From contig CAWINH010000005.1 in NCBI GenBank assembly GCA_963837425.1, positions 62,001 to 126,000 on the forward strand: a stretch of 64,000 nucleotides of DNA. The letters are read 5' to 3'. A program made the translations under genes and the position numbers. The notes beneath the pieces are model-generated. The model ran no database searches, was not told the origin of the DNA, and saw only the letters and a list, made by a program, of their open reading frames with translations. This document shows positions 26,326 through 35,349 of this stretch, in pieces (positions within the stretch are counted from its first letter, which is position 1; the number at the start of each line of letters is the position of its first letter). The stretch comes from CAWINH01 sp963837425 (lineage in GTDB: Bacteria; Chloroflexota; Limnocylindria; QHBO01).

Positions 26326-27727
26326 CGGACGGTTGAGCGCTGCCTCCCTGCGGGTTCCGTTCAGCGCCGGCCGCTGCGCGCGAGCGTCGCGCCTCGATGG
26401 CGCGCGCCGGCATGCCGACCACCGTCTTGCCGGGCGCCACGTCCCGGGTCACGACAGCGCCCGCGCCGGTCCGGGCACCGGGGCCGATCGTGATCGGAGC
26501 GCGCAGCATCGTGTCGACACCGATGAACGCGCCATCGCCGATCACGGTGCGGTGCTTCTCGGTGCCGTCGAAGTTGGCGGTCACCGCCCCGGCCCCGATG
26601 TTGACGTTCTCGCCGACCTCCGCGTCGCCGAGATAGCTGAAGTGGTGCTGCTGGGTCCCCGCCCCCATCCGCGTCCTCTTCAGCTCGGCGTAGTTGCCGA
26701 TCCGGCAGCGAGGCCCGATCTGGCAGCCGGGTCGCACATGGCTGAACGGCCCGATCTCGACGTCCTCGGCGACCCCGGACTCCTCGATGACGCTCGCCCA
26801 CACCCGGGTCCGCGGTCCGATGCGGGCGTCGCGCAGCTCGCTGCGCGGGCCGATCACCGCGTCCTGGGCAACGATCGTCTCCCCGCGGAGCGTGGTCCAC
26901 GGCTCGATGCGGGCGTCCTGCCCGATCTCGACAGCGGCATCGATCCAGGTCGTGTCGGGATCGACGATGGTCACGCCGTTGCGCTGGTGGCGCTCAATGA
27001 TGGCCGTCCGGGCCAGGCGTTCCGCCGCGGCCAGCGCCACGCGGTCGTTGATCCCCATCGCGAGCTCCGCTCGCGGGGCAGTGACCACCGCAACCCGCCG
27101 CCCCGCCGCGACGGCCAGCCCGACCATGTCGGTGAGGTAGTACTCGCCGGAGCCCGATGCCGGGACCGAGCCGATGTTCGCGCGCAGCCACGCCGCGTCG
27201 AAGCAGTAGGTGCCGACGTTCACCTCGTCGGCGGCCAGCGCCACGTCGTCGGCATCGGCCTCCTCGACGATCCGCTGCGCCGACCCGTCGGCGCCGCGGA
27301 GGACGCGTCCATAGCCGGTCGGGTCGGTGGGGCGCGCCGTGAGCAGGGAGATCGCGGCCTCGCCCTCGGCCTGCTCACCGAGGAGCTGCTGAAAGAGCTC
27401 GGCCGGAAGCAGCGGGGCGTCGCCCATCGTGACCAGGACGTGCCGCACGCTCCCCGGGACGCGGGCCAGGCCGCAGCGAACGGCGTCCGCGGTGCCGAGC
27501 TGTGGGTCCTGGCGGACCGTCGGCACCCGGGCGCCCAGGGCTGCCTCGACCTGGTCGCCACCGTGCCCGATCACCACCACCCGATGCTCGATGCCGGCGG
27601 CGCCGAGCGCCGCGAGCACGTGCTCAATGAGCGGACGGCCCGCGATTGGATGCAGGACCTTGGGGATGCGGGATCGCATCCGCGTCCCCTGGCCGGCGGC
27701 CAGGACGATGGCCGCGGTGGCTACCAC
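26318..27727 (-). CDS. glmU: Bifunctional UDP-GlcNAc pyrophosphorylase / GlcN-1-P acetyltransferase
   Basis: Completes UDP-GlcNAc synthesis for the cell wall. It is 469 residues. The uridyltransferase domain begins IVLAAGQGTRMRSRIPKVLH at about 7-26. The left-handed beta-helix acetyltransferase half has hexapeptide repeats and ELKRTRMGAGTQQHHFSYLG with the catalytic His. The start is GTG with GGAG 11 nt upstream. A promoter overlaps the end of the preceding RidA gene. With glmS and glmM 14-18 kb upstream on the same strand, the full pathway from fructose 6-phosphate is in the window. Confidence 0.96.
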   Translation of the reverse strand: MVATAAIVLAAGQGTRMRSRIPKVLHPIAGRPLIEHVLAALGAAGIEHRVVVIGHGGDQVEAALGARVPTVRQDPQLGTADAVRCGLARVPGSVRHVLVTMGDAPLLPAELFQQLLGEQAEGEAAISLLTARPTDPTGYGRVLRGADGSAQRIVEEADADDVALAADEVNVGTYCFDAAWLRANIGSVPASGSGEYYLTDMVGLAVAAGRRVAVVTAPRAELAMGINDRVALAAAERLARTAIIERHQRNGVTIVDPDTTWIDAAVEIGQDARIEPWTTLRGETIVAQDAVIGPRSELRDARIGPRTRVWASVIEESGVAEDVEIGPFSHVRPGCQIGPRCRIGNYAELKRTRMGAGTQQHHFSYLGDAEVGENVNIGAGAVTANFDGTEKHRTVIGDGAFIGVDTMLRAPITIGPGARTGAGAVVTRDVAPGKTVVGMPARAIEARRSRAAAGAERNPQGGSAQPSDA

Positions 27728-27765
27728 GTGGTTGTCGGCTCCAGTTCTGGCGGAAGGTGGCGCCG

Positions 27766-27795
27766 ATGGTATGCGCGGGACTTCGGCCCGGTCAA
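27766..27795 (-). promoter_or_regulatory. glmU promoter
   Basis: TTGACC (27795-27790) and TACCAT (27771-27766) are separated by 18 nt. The -35 box includes the RidA stop codon. Transcription would start near 27759, about 32 nt before the glmU GTG. Confidence 0.6.
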
Positions 27796-28178
27796 CCGAC
27801 GTCCCCGCTCAGCGCGACCGCCTCGATCTCGACCAGCGCCCCCTTCGGCAGCTCGCGGACGGCGATCGTCGAGCGCGCCGGATACGGGCTCGACACGTGC
27901 GCCGCATACACCTCGTTGACCGTCGCGAAGTCGGCCATGTCGACGAGGAAGATCGTCGTCTTCAGCACCCGTTCGAAGCTGGTGCCCGCCGCATCGAGCA
28001 CCGCAGTCAGGTTGCGCAGCGCCCGCTCGGTCTGGGCCGCCACTCCATCGGCCAGCTCGCCGGTGCCGGGGTCCAGTCCGATCTGCCCGGCGGTGAAGAC
28101 GAGCTCGCCGGCACGGATCGCCTGGCTGTAGGGCCCGATCGCCGACGGTGCCGCGTTCGTCTGCACCTGGGTCCGCAC
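27792..28178 (-). CDS. RidA/YjgF/UK114-family protein
   Basis: Probably hydrolyses reactive enamine/imine intermediates from amino-acid metabolism. It is 128 residues, the standard RidA size. Landmarks are AIGPYSQAIRAGELVFTAGQ near the N-terminus and RSTIAVRELPKGALVEIEAV at the C-terminus with the active-site Arg and Glu. The start is GTG, 3 nt after the ispE stop. Confidence 0.92.
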   Translation of the reverse strand: MRTQVQTNAAPSAIGPYSQAIRAGELVFTAGQIGLDPGTGELADGVAAQTERALRNLTAVLDAAGTSFERVLKTTIFLVDMADFATVNEVYAAHVSSPYPARSTIAVRELPKGALVEIEAVALSGDVG

Positions 28179-28181
28179 GCC

Positions 28182-29024
28182 TCACCCCTCCTCGCCTTCC
28201 TCGCTGATCTCCTCGATCGTAGCCGCTTCGGGACGGAGACGCGTCTCGATGACGCGGATGCCGGCGCGGCGCAGCCGCCCTGCGATCGCCGACGCCTCCT
28301 CCGGATCGCGGGTCACGGTGAACATCGTGGGCCCGCTCCCCGTCAGCTGCGGGCGACCGCCGGCGAGAGCCACCTGGGTCGCGAGGTCTTCGAGCTCTGG
28401 CAACAGGCGGCGTGCTGGCGCCAGCAGGTCGTTTCGAGGCTCGCCATCGGGGTCGCTCCAATCGGAGGCTCGCAGCTCGGCGAAGACGGCCGCGGTGGGA
28501 AGGCGCGCCCCGGTGGCGGCCAGGACGACCCAGCCGGCGACCGCGGGAAGTGCGGTCACCCGCTCCCCGATGCCGCGGACCTGGGCGTGCGGTACGGCTG
28601 CCGCGAAGAACGGCACGTCGGCCCCGAACGCGGCGGTCCCGGCCACGTCGCCCGGCGTGGGCTCACCGAGCCGCCGCGACGCGCGCCCGAGGCGCCAGGC
28701 TGCGGCCGCGTCGGACGATCCGCCGCCGAGCCCGGCTGCCGCCGGAATCGACTTCTCGAGGACGAGGCAGGCGACCTCGGGAGCGTCGCCGAGCCCGGCG
28801 CGCAGTCCGCGCCAGGCGAGATTGAGATCTACCGACGGCGGCACCCGCCCGGCCTCCGGCCCGGTGATCCGCAGGCCGCTCGATCCGGGCATGAGGAGCA
28901 GCTCGTCAGCCAGGTCGAGGAGCACCAGCTCGCTCACGAGCTCGTGCATCCCGTCGGCGCGGCGACCGACGACGTTGAGCGAGAGGTTCAGCTTGGCGGG
29001 CGCCAGCAGCCTGCGCGAGGTCAC
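28182..29024 (-). CDS. ispE: 4-diphosphocytidyl-2-C-methyl-D-erythritol kinase
   Basis: GHMP kinase of the MEP isoprenoid pathway, 280 residues. It begins RLLAPAKLNLSLNVVGRRAD, has the ATP loop PAAAGLGGGSSDAAA, and GGRPQLTGSGPTMFTV at the C-terminus. The GTG at 29024 overlaps the rsmA stop (GTGA), matching the coupling along this run. It supplies precursors for the polyprenyl synthetase nearby. Confidence 0.95.
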   Translation of the reverse strand: MTSRRLLAPAKLNLSLNVVGRRADGMHELVSELVLLDLADELLLMPGSSGLRITGPEAGRVPPSVDLNLAWRGLRAGLGDAPEVACLVLEKSIPAAAGLGGGSSDAAAAWRLGRASRRLGEPTPGDVAGTAAFGADVPFFAAAVPHAQVRGIGERVTALPAVAGWVVLAATGARLPTAAVFAELRASDWSDPDGEPRNDLLAPARRLLPELEDLATQVALAGGRPQLTGSGPTMFTVTRDPEEASAIAGRLRRAGIRVIETRLRPEAATIEEISEEGEEG

Positions 29025-29902
29025 GGCGTGCTTCCGAGCCCATCGGCCAGCGCGGAGGCCATGCATGCCCACTCCTCGACGCTCAGAGTCTGGGGCCGGC
29101 GCACCGGATCGATGCCACACGTGACGAACGCCGCGTCGAGGTCCTCCTCTCGGAGCGGAAGCTCGCGCCTGAGCACGTTGTGCAGCTGCTTTCGGCGCTG
29201 ACGGAAAGCGGCCTGCACGAGCCGATAGAACGGTTCGCGCCGTGCGGTGGCCGGCACCACCGGCTGCGGCCGACGCCAGAGGCGGAGGATCGCCGAGTCG
29301 ACCTTGGGAGGCGGCTCGAACGCGGCCGCCGGCACCCGTTGGACGACCTCCGCCCGCGCCACGTTCTGCACGAAGACCGACAGATAGCTCATCCGGCCCG
29401 GCGGCGCGGCGATCCGCTCTGCAACCTCCGCCTGGACGAGCAGCACGGCGAGCTCGGGAGGCCGATCGCCCTCGAGGAACGCGTGGAGCAGCGGGCTGGT
29501 GATGTGGTACGGGATGTTTGCGACGAGCTTGAAGTCCTCGCCGGGAAAGCATTCGCGGGGATGGACATCGAGCGCATCGCCCTCGATGAGCTCGAACTCC
29601 GGCAGTGACCCCAGCTCGGCACGGAGCCACGCCGCCAGGCGGCCATCGAGCTCGATGGCCAGCACCGAGGCGCCCGCCGCCAGCAGACGACGGGTGAGGA
29701 CGCCGAGGCCCGGTCCAACCTCGACGACGCGGTCGCCGCCGCTCAGCTGCGCGGCGTCCAGGATCGCGTCGAGCGCGGCGCGGTCGGTGAGGAAGTTCTG
29801 GCTGAGCGAGCGACGGGGTCGCAGGTGCTCGCTCGCCATCAGGCGTCGCAGCTGACCCGGCGTGGGCGGTGCCAGCCGCTCGGCCGAGAGCGGGCCGTTC
29901 AC
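29021..29902 (-). CDS. rsmA: 16S rRNA dimethyladenosine transferase
   Basis: Dimethylates two adjacent adenines near the 3' end of 16S rRNA (KsgA). It is 293 residues. It has SLSQNFLTDRAALDAILDAA, the SAM motif VVEVGPGLGVLTRRLLAAGA, and NIPYHITSPLLHAFL with the catalytic NxPY. The GTG at 29902 overlaps the tsaD stop (GTGA). Upstream codons in the same frame lie inside tsaD and are not part of it. Confidence 0.95.
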   Translation of the reverse strand: MNGPLSAERLAPPTPGQLRRLMASEHLRPRRSLSQNFLTDRAALDAILDAAQLSGGDRVVEVGPGLGVLTRRLLAAGASVLAIELDGRLAAWLRAELGSLPEFELIEGDALDVHPRECFPGEDFKLVANIPYHITSPLLHAFLEGDRPPELAVLLVQAEVAERIAAPPGRMSYLSVFVQNVARAEVVQRVPAAAFEPPPKVDSAILRLWRRPQPVVPATARREPFYRLVQAAFRQRRKQLHNVLRRELPLREEDLDAAFVTCGIDPVRRPQTLSVEEWACMASALADGLGSTP

Positions 29903-30942
29903 GACGTCAGCCACGGCAGCGCCAGGTTGGGCACCGCCTCCAGCGACGGGTCTGCGCGGTCTCCGGCCAGGTAGCGGAACCCTGCCGCCGCGCCGATCAT
30001 TGCGCCGTTGTCGGTGCACCACGACGGGGGCGGGACGAGGAGCGGCAGGCCGTTGGCCGCCAGCCGCTCCCGCAGCGTCGCGCGAAGGGCGCGGTTGGCG
30101 GCGACGCCCCCGCCGAGGGCCACCGCTGCCACACCGTGCTCCGCCGCGGCCGCGACCGTCTTCGTTGCGAGCGCGTCCACGACCGCCTCCTGGAACGCGG
30201 CTGCCAGCCCGTCGACCGGGATCGGCTCGTTGCGGTCGCGGTAGCCGGCCACCTCGCGCAGCACCGCGGTCTTCAGGCCCGAGAACGAAAAGTCGTACTG
30301 CCCCTCGGTGCGGGCCCGGGGAAACCGGGTCGCCGCCGCGGCGTCCTCGGCGGCCGCCGAGATCGCGGGCCCCCCCGGGTATGGCAGCCCGAGCAGGCGG
30401 CCGACCTTGTCGAAGGCCTCCCCGGCGGCGTCGTCCACGGTCTGGCCAAGGAGGCGGTACCGACCATGTCCCTCCATGAGCACCAGCTGCGAGTGCCCGC
30501 CGCTCACCACCAGGCAGAGGAGTGGGAAGTCCGGCTCCGCGGGGAGTGGCGAGGCGGCGTCGACATCGGTCAGCCAGTTCGCGTAGATATGACCCTCGAT
30601 ATGGTTCACCCCGACGAGCGGCAGTCCGTGCGCGACCGCCAGCGCCTTCGCCACGTTGACGCCGACCAGCAATGAACCGATCAACCCCGGCCCGTAGGTG
30701 ACCGCGACCGCGTCGACCCCGGACCAGCCGACGTTCGCCTCGTCGAGCGCCGCCTCGATGACGGGCACAATCCAGCGCAGCTGCTGGCGTGCCGCGACCT
30801 CCGGCACGATGCCGCCGGTCGCCGCGTGGAGCGCGACCTGGCTTGCGACCTGGTTGGCCTCGATGCGACGCCCACCGACCACGACGGCCACCCCGGTCTC
30901 GTCGCAGCTCGTCTCGATGGCGAGGACCCGTGGTCCGCTCAC
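29899..30942 (-). CDS. tsaD: tRNA t6A threonylcarbamoyltransferase subunit
   Basis: Transfers threonylcarbamoyl to A37 of ANN-decoding tRNAs with TsaB and TsaE, both encoded upstream. It is 347 residues. Family motifs are RVLAIETSCDETGVAVV, the metal-binding VNHIEGHIYA, CLVVSGGHSQLVLMEGHG and ALGGGVAANRALR. The GTG at 30942 overlaps the rimI stop (GTGA). Confidence 0.96.
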   Translation of the reverse strand: MSGPRVLAIETSCDETGVAVVVGGRRIEANQVASQVALHAATGGIVPEVAARQQLRWIVPVIEAALDEANVGWSGVDAVAVTYGPGLIGSLLVGVNVAKALAVAHGLPLVGVNHIEGHIYANWLTDVDAASPLPAEPDFPLLCLVVSGGHSQLVLMEGHGRYRLLGQTVDDAAGEAFDKVGRLLGLPYPGGPAISAAAEDAAAATRFPRARTEGQYDFSFSGLKTAVLREVAGYRDRNEPIPVDGLAAAFQEAVVDALATKTVAAAAEHGVAAVALGGGVAANRALRATLRERLAANGLPLLVPPPSWCTDNGAMIGAAAGFRYLAGDRADPSLEAVPNLALPWLTS

Positions 30943-31478
30943 GGCCCGCCATCCTCGCGGTTGCGGCGGGCTCGTTCGGTCTCGAGCACCGCGCGCATCG
31001 TCGGGCCGTCGAGATCGGGGGTCGTCATCACGTGCGCGTCCTCGCCGTCGTCGGTGTAGTACGCCTTGCGCTGCCCGCTGATCGCGAACCCGAAGCCCGC
31101 GTACAGCGCCCGGGCCGCCGAATTCGAGACGCGGACCTCGAGAGTCATGCGTCGGGACCGAAGCTCGAGGGCAAGCTCGAGCAGGCCGAGCATCAGGCGG
31201 CGGCCGACGCCAACCCGGCGCCAGTCCGGGTGCACTCCGAACGTCGTGATGTGGGCTTCGCCAACCATGAGCCAGATCCCGGCGAACCCGATCACCTTCT
31301 CCCCGCCACCGGTGAGGACGCGGGCCACGAGGTAGCGCGCCAGGCGGTTCCCGGTCAGCTCCTGTTCGAACGCGTATGACGGCCAGGGGGTCCGGAAGCT
31401 GAGCCGCTCGATCTCGTGCACGGCGGCCACGTCGGAGAGCCGCATCTGCTCGATGCGAACCGGCATGGTTACGGCCAT
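30939..31478 (-). CDS. rimI: Ribosomal-protein-alanine N-acetyltransferase-like (GNAT)
   Basis: GNAT acetyltransferase of 179 residues, likely modifying the S18 N-terminus. It has IERLSFRTPWPSYAFEQEL, the acetyl-CoA loop TTFGVHPDWRRVGVGRRLM and SNSAARALYAGFGF. I chose ATG 31478 because GGAGGT lies 6 nt upstream; it overlaps tsaB by 10 nt. ATG 31466 is the alternative. The tsaB-rimI-tsaD order is conserved in many bacteria. The C-terminal ~30 residues are charged and variable. Confidence 0.88.
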   Translation of the reverse strand: MAVTMPVRIEQMRLSDVAAVHEIERLSFRTPWPSYAFEQELTGNRLARYLVARVLTGGGEKVIGFAGIWLMVGEAHITTFGVHPDWRRVGVGRRLMLGLLELALELRSRRMTLEVRVSNSAARALYAGFGFAISGQRKAYYTDDGEDAHVMTTPDLDGPTMRAVLETERARRNREDGGP

Positions 31479-32107
31479 CGCATGACCTCCGAGGTGCTCC
31501 GCGGAATCCCGCGCGGCAGGCGCACGTACGCGGGCTCGACCCGCGCCAGGTCGTCGCCGGCGGGGAGCTCCGCGAGGCGCGCGGCGGCCAGCCGGCAGAT
31601 CGCCGCGGCCGCGGACCGTGGAGGGCGGGCCGCCGGCAGCGTGAATGCCGTGCGCAGCTCGGAAGGCGCAACCACCGCGGCGCGACGGATCTCCGGGGGC
31701 AGCTCGTCGGCCGCCATGATCCGCACCTCCGGATCGTCGCGGAGCAGGAGGTACGCATCGTGCGCGCCGGCGCGGCCCACCGCGGCGGGCGCGTCGGGCT
31801 CGGCGGCCAGCCAGGCGGCCAGGCTCGGTATGGCCACGATCGGCCGCTCGAGCGCGAGCGCCAGGCCCTTCGCGACGCTCATCCCCACGCGAAGGCCGGT
31901 GAACGACCCGGGCCCGCTGCCGACCGCGAGCGCGGTCGCGTCGTTGAGGGAAACGCCGGTCGCGGACAGGAGATCGAGGAGGCGCGGCAGCAGCTCGTGG
32001 CCACCTCCGCGATCCGTCGTCCAGTCGTCGAGGCCACGGGGCGTGCCGTCCTCGGTGGCGATCGCCACCGAGAGGTCCGTCGACGAGCTTTCGATGCCGA
32101 GAATCAT
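31469..32107 (-). CDS. tsaB: tRNA t6A biosynthesis protein TsaB
   Basis: Non-catalytic TsaD partner in t6A synthesis, 212 residues. It opens ILGIESSSTDLSVAIATEDG and contains AVGSGPGSFTGLRVGMSVAK, the TsaB hallmark. The ATG at 32107 overlaps the tsaE stop (ATGA). Confidence 0.94.
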   Translation of the reverse strand: MILGIESSSTDLSVAIATEDGTPRGLDDWTTDRGGGHELLPRLLDLLSATGVSLNDATALAVGSGPGSFTGLRVGMSVAKGLALALERPIVAIPSLAAWLAAEPDAPAAVGRAGAHDAYLLLRDDPEVRIMAADELPPEIRRAAVVAPSELRTAFTLPAARPPRSAAAAICRLAAARLAELPAGDDLARVEPAYVRLPRGIPRSTSEVMRWP

Positions 32108-32598
32108 CGGCCCACCAGCGAGGCGCTCGCCAGCTGGGCATGCGCACGCCCGCTGGCCCGCCACCTGACCCGGCGGCGCTCCTCCATCTCCGGGTCTGGC
32201 TCGAGGGTCACCTCGAGCCGATCCTCGGGCAACCATCCGTCAAGCCGGTCCGCCCACTCGATCACCGTGACCCCGGCCAGCTGACGATCGTCGAGAAGGC
32301 CGGCCGCCAGCGCCTCCTCGGGATCGGTGAGCCGGTAGGCGTCGACGTGGAAGAGCCGCAGGCGCCCCGCGTGTTCGTTCATGAGCACGAAGGTGGGACT
32401 GTTCACCACGCTCGTAACGCCCAGCCCGTCCGCCACACCCTTGGCCAGCTGCGTCTTGCCCGCCCCGAGCGGGCCGACCAGCGCGATCGTCGATCCGGGC
32501 ACCGCGGCCCGGCCAAGGGCGCGGCCCACCGCGCGCGTCTCCTCGGCGGCGTCGCTGGTGAACGCGCCCTCCAGCCTGGTTCCGATCGCCTCGTGCAT
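32104..32598 (-). CDS. tsaE: tRNA t6A biosynthesis ATPase TsaE
   Basis: P-loop ATPase that drives the TsaB-TsaD cycle. It is 164 residues, close to family length. Walker A is VGPLGAGKTQLAKG, then FHVDAYRL and IEWADRL. The start is taken as ATG 32598 (MHEAIGTRLEG); GTG 32607 is possible. No ribosome-binding site is seen, and a TATCCT lies 9 nt before the ATG. It is 28 nt after the stop of the upstream beta-rich protein. Confidence 0.92.
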   Translation of the reverse strand: MHEAIGTRLEGAFTSDAAEETRAVGRALGRAAVPGSTIALVGPLGAGKTQLAKGVADGLGVTSVVNSPTFVLMNEHAGRLRLFHVDAYRLTDPEEALAAGLLDDRQLAGVTVIEWADRLDGWLPEDRLEVTLEPDPEMEERRRVRWRASGRAHAQLASASLVGR

Positions 32599-32626
32599 GG
32601 CCAGCACAGGATACGGGAGGGCCAGC

Positions 32627-33682
32627 TCAGGAACCGTCGTTGGCCTCTTGGCCCGGACCGGTCGCCTCGAGGTTCGCCACCGGCACCGGCGCCAGCCGGC
32701 CGTCCTCGAACCGGACCAGCGCCATCCGGGTGGGGAGGCCGCTGGCGGTCGCATGCAGCTCGGGAAGCTCGGCGACCAGGACGCCGGCGCGCCCCTGGAA
32801 CGGGCGCCGATGTGCGACGACCCGCTCGCCGACGTGCGGCAGGGTCCGCCGCGTGGGCGGCGGAACCGCGTCGTAGACGTAGATCAGTCCCTCCGCCCCG
32901 AACAGGCTCGCCATGCGGCCCGCATGACCCCGCAGCCATGCAAAGAGCTGGGGATCGATCCCGACCTTCCCGTACCCTTCCAGCAACAGGACGCTGAACG
33001 GGTCGTGCTGCCCGCCCACCTCGCGGCGCCGCCGCTGAATCGCCTCGAAATCGCGCAGCTCCTTGTCGAGCACCCCACCCAGCACGATCCCGGCGACCCC
33101 CATGGCGCGGGCTCTGGTCAGCGTCTCGGCAGACGCGCGCGATCCCCCCACCAGGATCTTGCCGGTGGCCCCGGCATCGATCGCGCCGGCCCGCAGCTCC
33201 TCGGTCGAATCGCGGACGGCGACCACGAGCTCACCGTGCACCGCCTCGCCAGTGCCTCCCACGCCCCGCAGCATGGCACCCGGCGCCTCGACGACGATGG
33301 CGCCGGCCTCGACCGAACGCACGAGACCACCCACGTGACCGATGACCGGCTCCTCGGGCCCCAGCGGCGCCACGAAGGCGGCCCCATCCGAGGCGGCAAT
33401 CCCCAGCAGCAGGCCCGCCAGCGGCGTCCGCGCTTCGCGCCCCTCCGCCGTGCGCGCGATCGCGTCACCCACGTGGAGCTGTGCGCCGGGGCGGACCAGC
33501 AGGCATCCCGAGACTCCGGCCGCTGGCACGCGCAGGGTGGCGGCCAGCGGGACGCGCACCGGTGGTCCCGGGCGCCGATGGACCGCGAGCAGGTCGTCGG
33601 GACCAACGGTAGCGCCCACGCGAACGCGGACCTCGGCCCCACGCGGGATCGGGACGCGGTGCAGCGCGGCGGGCAGGCTCAT
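32627..33682 (-). CDS. Uncharacterised beta-rich protein coupled to a MutL-like ATPase
   Basis: Protein of 351 residues that I do not recognise by name. The first ~150 residues look all-beta, with repeated short segments such as PIPRGAEVRVRVGATVGPDD and HVGGLVRSVEAGAIVVEAPG, recalling lipoyl- or carrier-like hammerheads. A middle alpha/beta part has ATGKILVGGSRASAETLTRA and VAGIVLGGVLDKELRDF. The C-terminal ~60 residues resemble a KOW-like beta barrel (HVGERVVAHRRPFQGRAGVL). No signal or membrane segment is seen, so it is probably cytoplasmic. Its ATG overlaps the MutL-like gene stop (ATGA), which suggests the two products act together. Confidence 0.7.
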   Translation of the reverse strand: MSLPAALHRVPIPRGAEVRVRVGATVGPDDLLAVHRRPGPPVRVPLAATLRVPAAGVSGCLLVRPGAQLHVGDAIARTAEGREARTPLAGLLLGIAASDGAAFVAPLGPEEPVIGHVGGLVRSVEAGAIVVEAPGAMLRGVGGTGEAVHGELVVAVRDSTEELRAGAIDAGATGKILVGGSRASAETLTRARAMGVAGIVLGGVLDKELRDFEAIQRRRREVGGQHDPFSVLLLEGYGKVGIDPQLFAWLRGHAGRMASLFGAEGLIYVYDAVPPPTRRTLPHVGERVVAHRRPFQGRAGVLVAELPELHATASGLPTRMALVRFEDGRLAPVPVANLEATGPGQEANDGS

Positions 33683-35349
33683 GCCCGCACCTCCCCGGTC
33701 GGCATGGCCGCCTCGCGTTGCAGCGTGTCGCGCCAGTTGGCGAGAACGGCACGCCGATCGTCGCTGCGTCGTGGCAGGTGGAGCGGTGCCCCGCGCGCGT
33801 CGAGCGCCAGGCCGACGACCCCGCCGTGAACGGTGGCGTGGATGCGGCGCGATCGGCGAGGTGCGCCGAGGGTGACACCCGGCTCAAGCATGATCTCGAG
33901 GTCGGCCTGCTGACCACGTCCGAGCGGCAGGAGCAGAAGCTGACCGGTGCGGACCTCGAGAGGTCCGAGATCGGGCCAGCCTGTGCGCCGCATCGTGACA
34001 CGCATCGCCGGCTGTCCCGGGCGGCCGCCACGGCAGACGACCGCGCTGCCGAGCGGGACCAGGAGGTCGTCACGCAGCGAGCCGATCCCCTCGGCGATCT
34101 CACCGTCGTCGAGCGAACCGAGCGGTGGCAATGCGCCGGTCGCATCAACCGCCAGGCCGGTGATCCCCATCGGTCGGACCCCGTCGAGGAGCATCCCGAA
34201 CGCATGCCCGGGCCGCGGTGCGGCGGCAAGCACCCGTCCGGCGCCGATGACCAGGTCGATCCCCTCCATCGGCGCATCGCTCGCAGCTCCGGCGGCGAGC
34301 AGGTGGCGCGCCGCGGCCTGGACGACCGCGAGCTCGTCGTCGGTCTGCGGGACGGTCGCCGGCCGCGCGCGTGCGTTCTGCAGGGCGTCGGCGACCGCGA
34401 GCTCGTCGATCGCGATGGGCATGCTTCGTGCCAGCCGTGCGGGCGCGCCGGGCTCGACGAGTCCCGCCGATCGCAGCCCGCCGGCCGCAAAGACCCGACC
34501 CTCGGCATCACCGCTCTCGTTGGCCCGAACCCACGTCGCGTAGGTCGCGCCGAGGTCGACCCCGACGATCCTGCGCCGCGTGGAGCGGGCGATTTCGGCG
34601 ACGGCGCGCCGGAAGGCAACCGGGGCGAGCCGGCGGACCTCTCCCGGCTCCACGACCCGGCGGAGAAGCTCCTCCAGGAGGTGACGGACGGGCTCCGGAT
34701 CCTCGGCTCTCGCGGACGGCCGTGGATTCGGTGCTCGGCGAACGGCGCCGGGCTCGAAGAGCGCCTCGACCTCGTCCCCGAGGGCGTCGGCGCCGGCCCA
34801 GATGACCGGTGCGTGGGAACGTTCCCGGGCAGCGGCCACCAGCCCGGCCATCTCCAGCGCCTGGTCGGCTCGTCCGCCATCGAACCCTCCGGTCAGGAGC
34901 CAGGCGTCGACGTCGGCGCGCTGCAGCGTCGTGAGCCGATCCGCCAGCGAGCGCCCGTCATCGGTCGTCGCCGACTCCGCGACGAGCCATCCGGCGGATT
35001 CCGCGACTCGACGCGCCATGGCACCCGAAACCTCGGCCGACACGGCCACCAGCCCCAATCGACCGGCACGCTTCGGCGTGTGGCACGCGATGCGGGGCGC
35101 ACGCCCGATGAGGTCGGCGAGGCGCTCGGCGAGGCGCAAGTCGGCCGCGCCCTCCATGCGCGCCGCAAGGCTCGCAATCAGCTCGCCGTCTCCCCAGGCG
35201 CGCGGCTGCGCGGCGGCCGCTGCGACCCGCCAGCGGCCGCGGCCGCGCCCGATCAGCACGCCCTTCGTCCAGGCCGAACCCGAATCGGTGAGCAGCGACA
35301 TCTCGGCCCCGGGGAGCTCCACTGCAGGCGATTTCGCTTCCACGGTCAT
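33679..35349 (-). CDS. MutL/GlmL-family actin-fold ATPase-like protein
   Basis: Protein of 556 residues related to MutL/GlmL, the accessory protein of B12-dependent glutamate mutase. Shared landmarks are the phosphate motif LLTDSGSAWTKGVLI (19-33), LGLVAVSAEVSGAMARRVAE, DAWLLTGGFDGGRADQALEM (148-167) followed by PVIWAGADAL, and IDLVIGAGRVLAAAPRPGHA. Where GlmL has DIGGATTD, this reads VDLGATYATW (264-273), losing the Asp. A beta-rich ~130-residue C-terminal extension follows. No mutase subunit is nearby. ATGA overlaps on both sides tie it to the beta-rich protein and to a membrane protein. A role in a membrane complex is inference. Confidence 0.75.
   Translation of the reverse strand: MTVEAKSPAVELPGAEMSLLTDSGSAWTKGVLIGRGRGRWRVAAAAAQPRAWGDGELIASLAARMEGAADLRLAERLADLIGRAPRIACHTPKRAGRLGLVAVSAEVSGAMARRVAESAGWLVAESATTDDGRSLADRLTTLQRADVDAWLLTGGFDGGRADQALEMAGLVAAARERSHAPVIWAGADALGDEVEALFEPGAVRRAPNPRPSARAEDPEPVRHLLEELLRRVVEPGEVRRLAPVAFRRAVAEIARSTRRRIVGVDLGATYATWVRANESGDAEGRVFAAGGLRSAGLVEPGAPARLARSMPIAIDELAVADALQNARARPATVPQTDDELAVVQAAARHLLAAGAASDAPMEGIDLVIGAGRVLAAAPRPGHAFGMLLDGVRPMGITGLAVDATGALPPLGSLDDGEIAEGIGSLRDDLLVPLGSAVVCRGGRPGQPAMRVTMRRTGWPDLGPLEVRTGQLLLLPLGRGQQADLEIMLEPGVTLGAPRRSRRIHATVHGGVVGLALDARGAPLHLPRRSDDRRAVLANWRDTLQREAAMPTGEVRA

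Noticed and set aside
28182..29630. Longer versions of ispE, rsmA, tsaD, rimI, alr and nnrD running into upstream genes
   Set aside because: The frames stay open by high GC, but the added residues have no homology and the chosen starts sit at GTGA/ATGA overlaps or good ribosome-binding sites.
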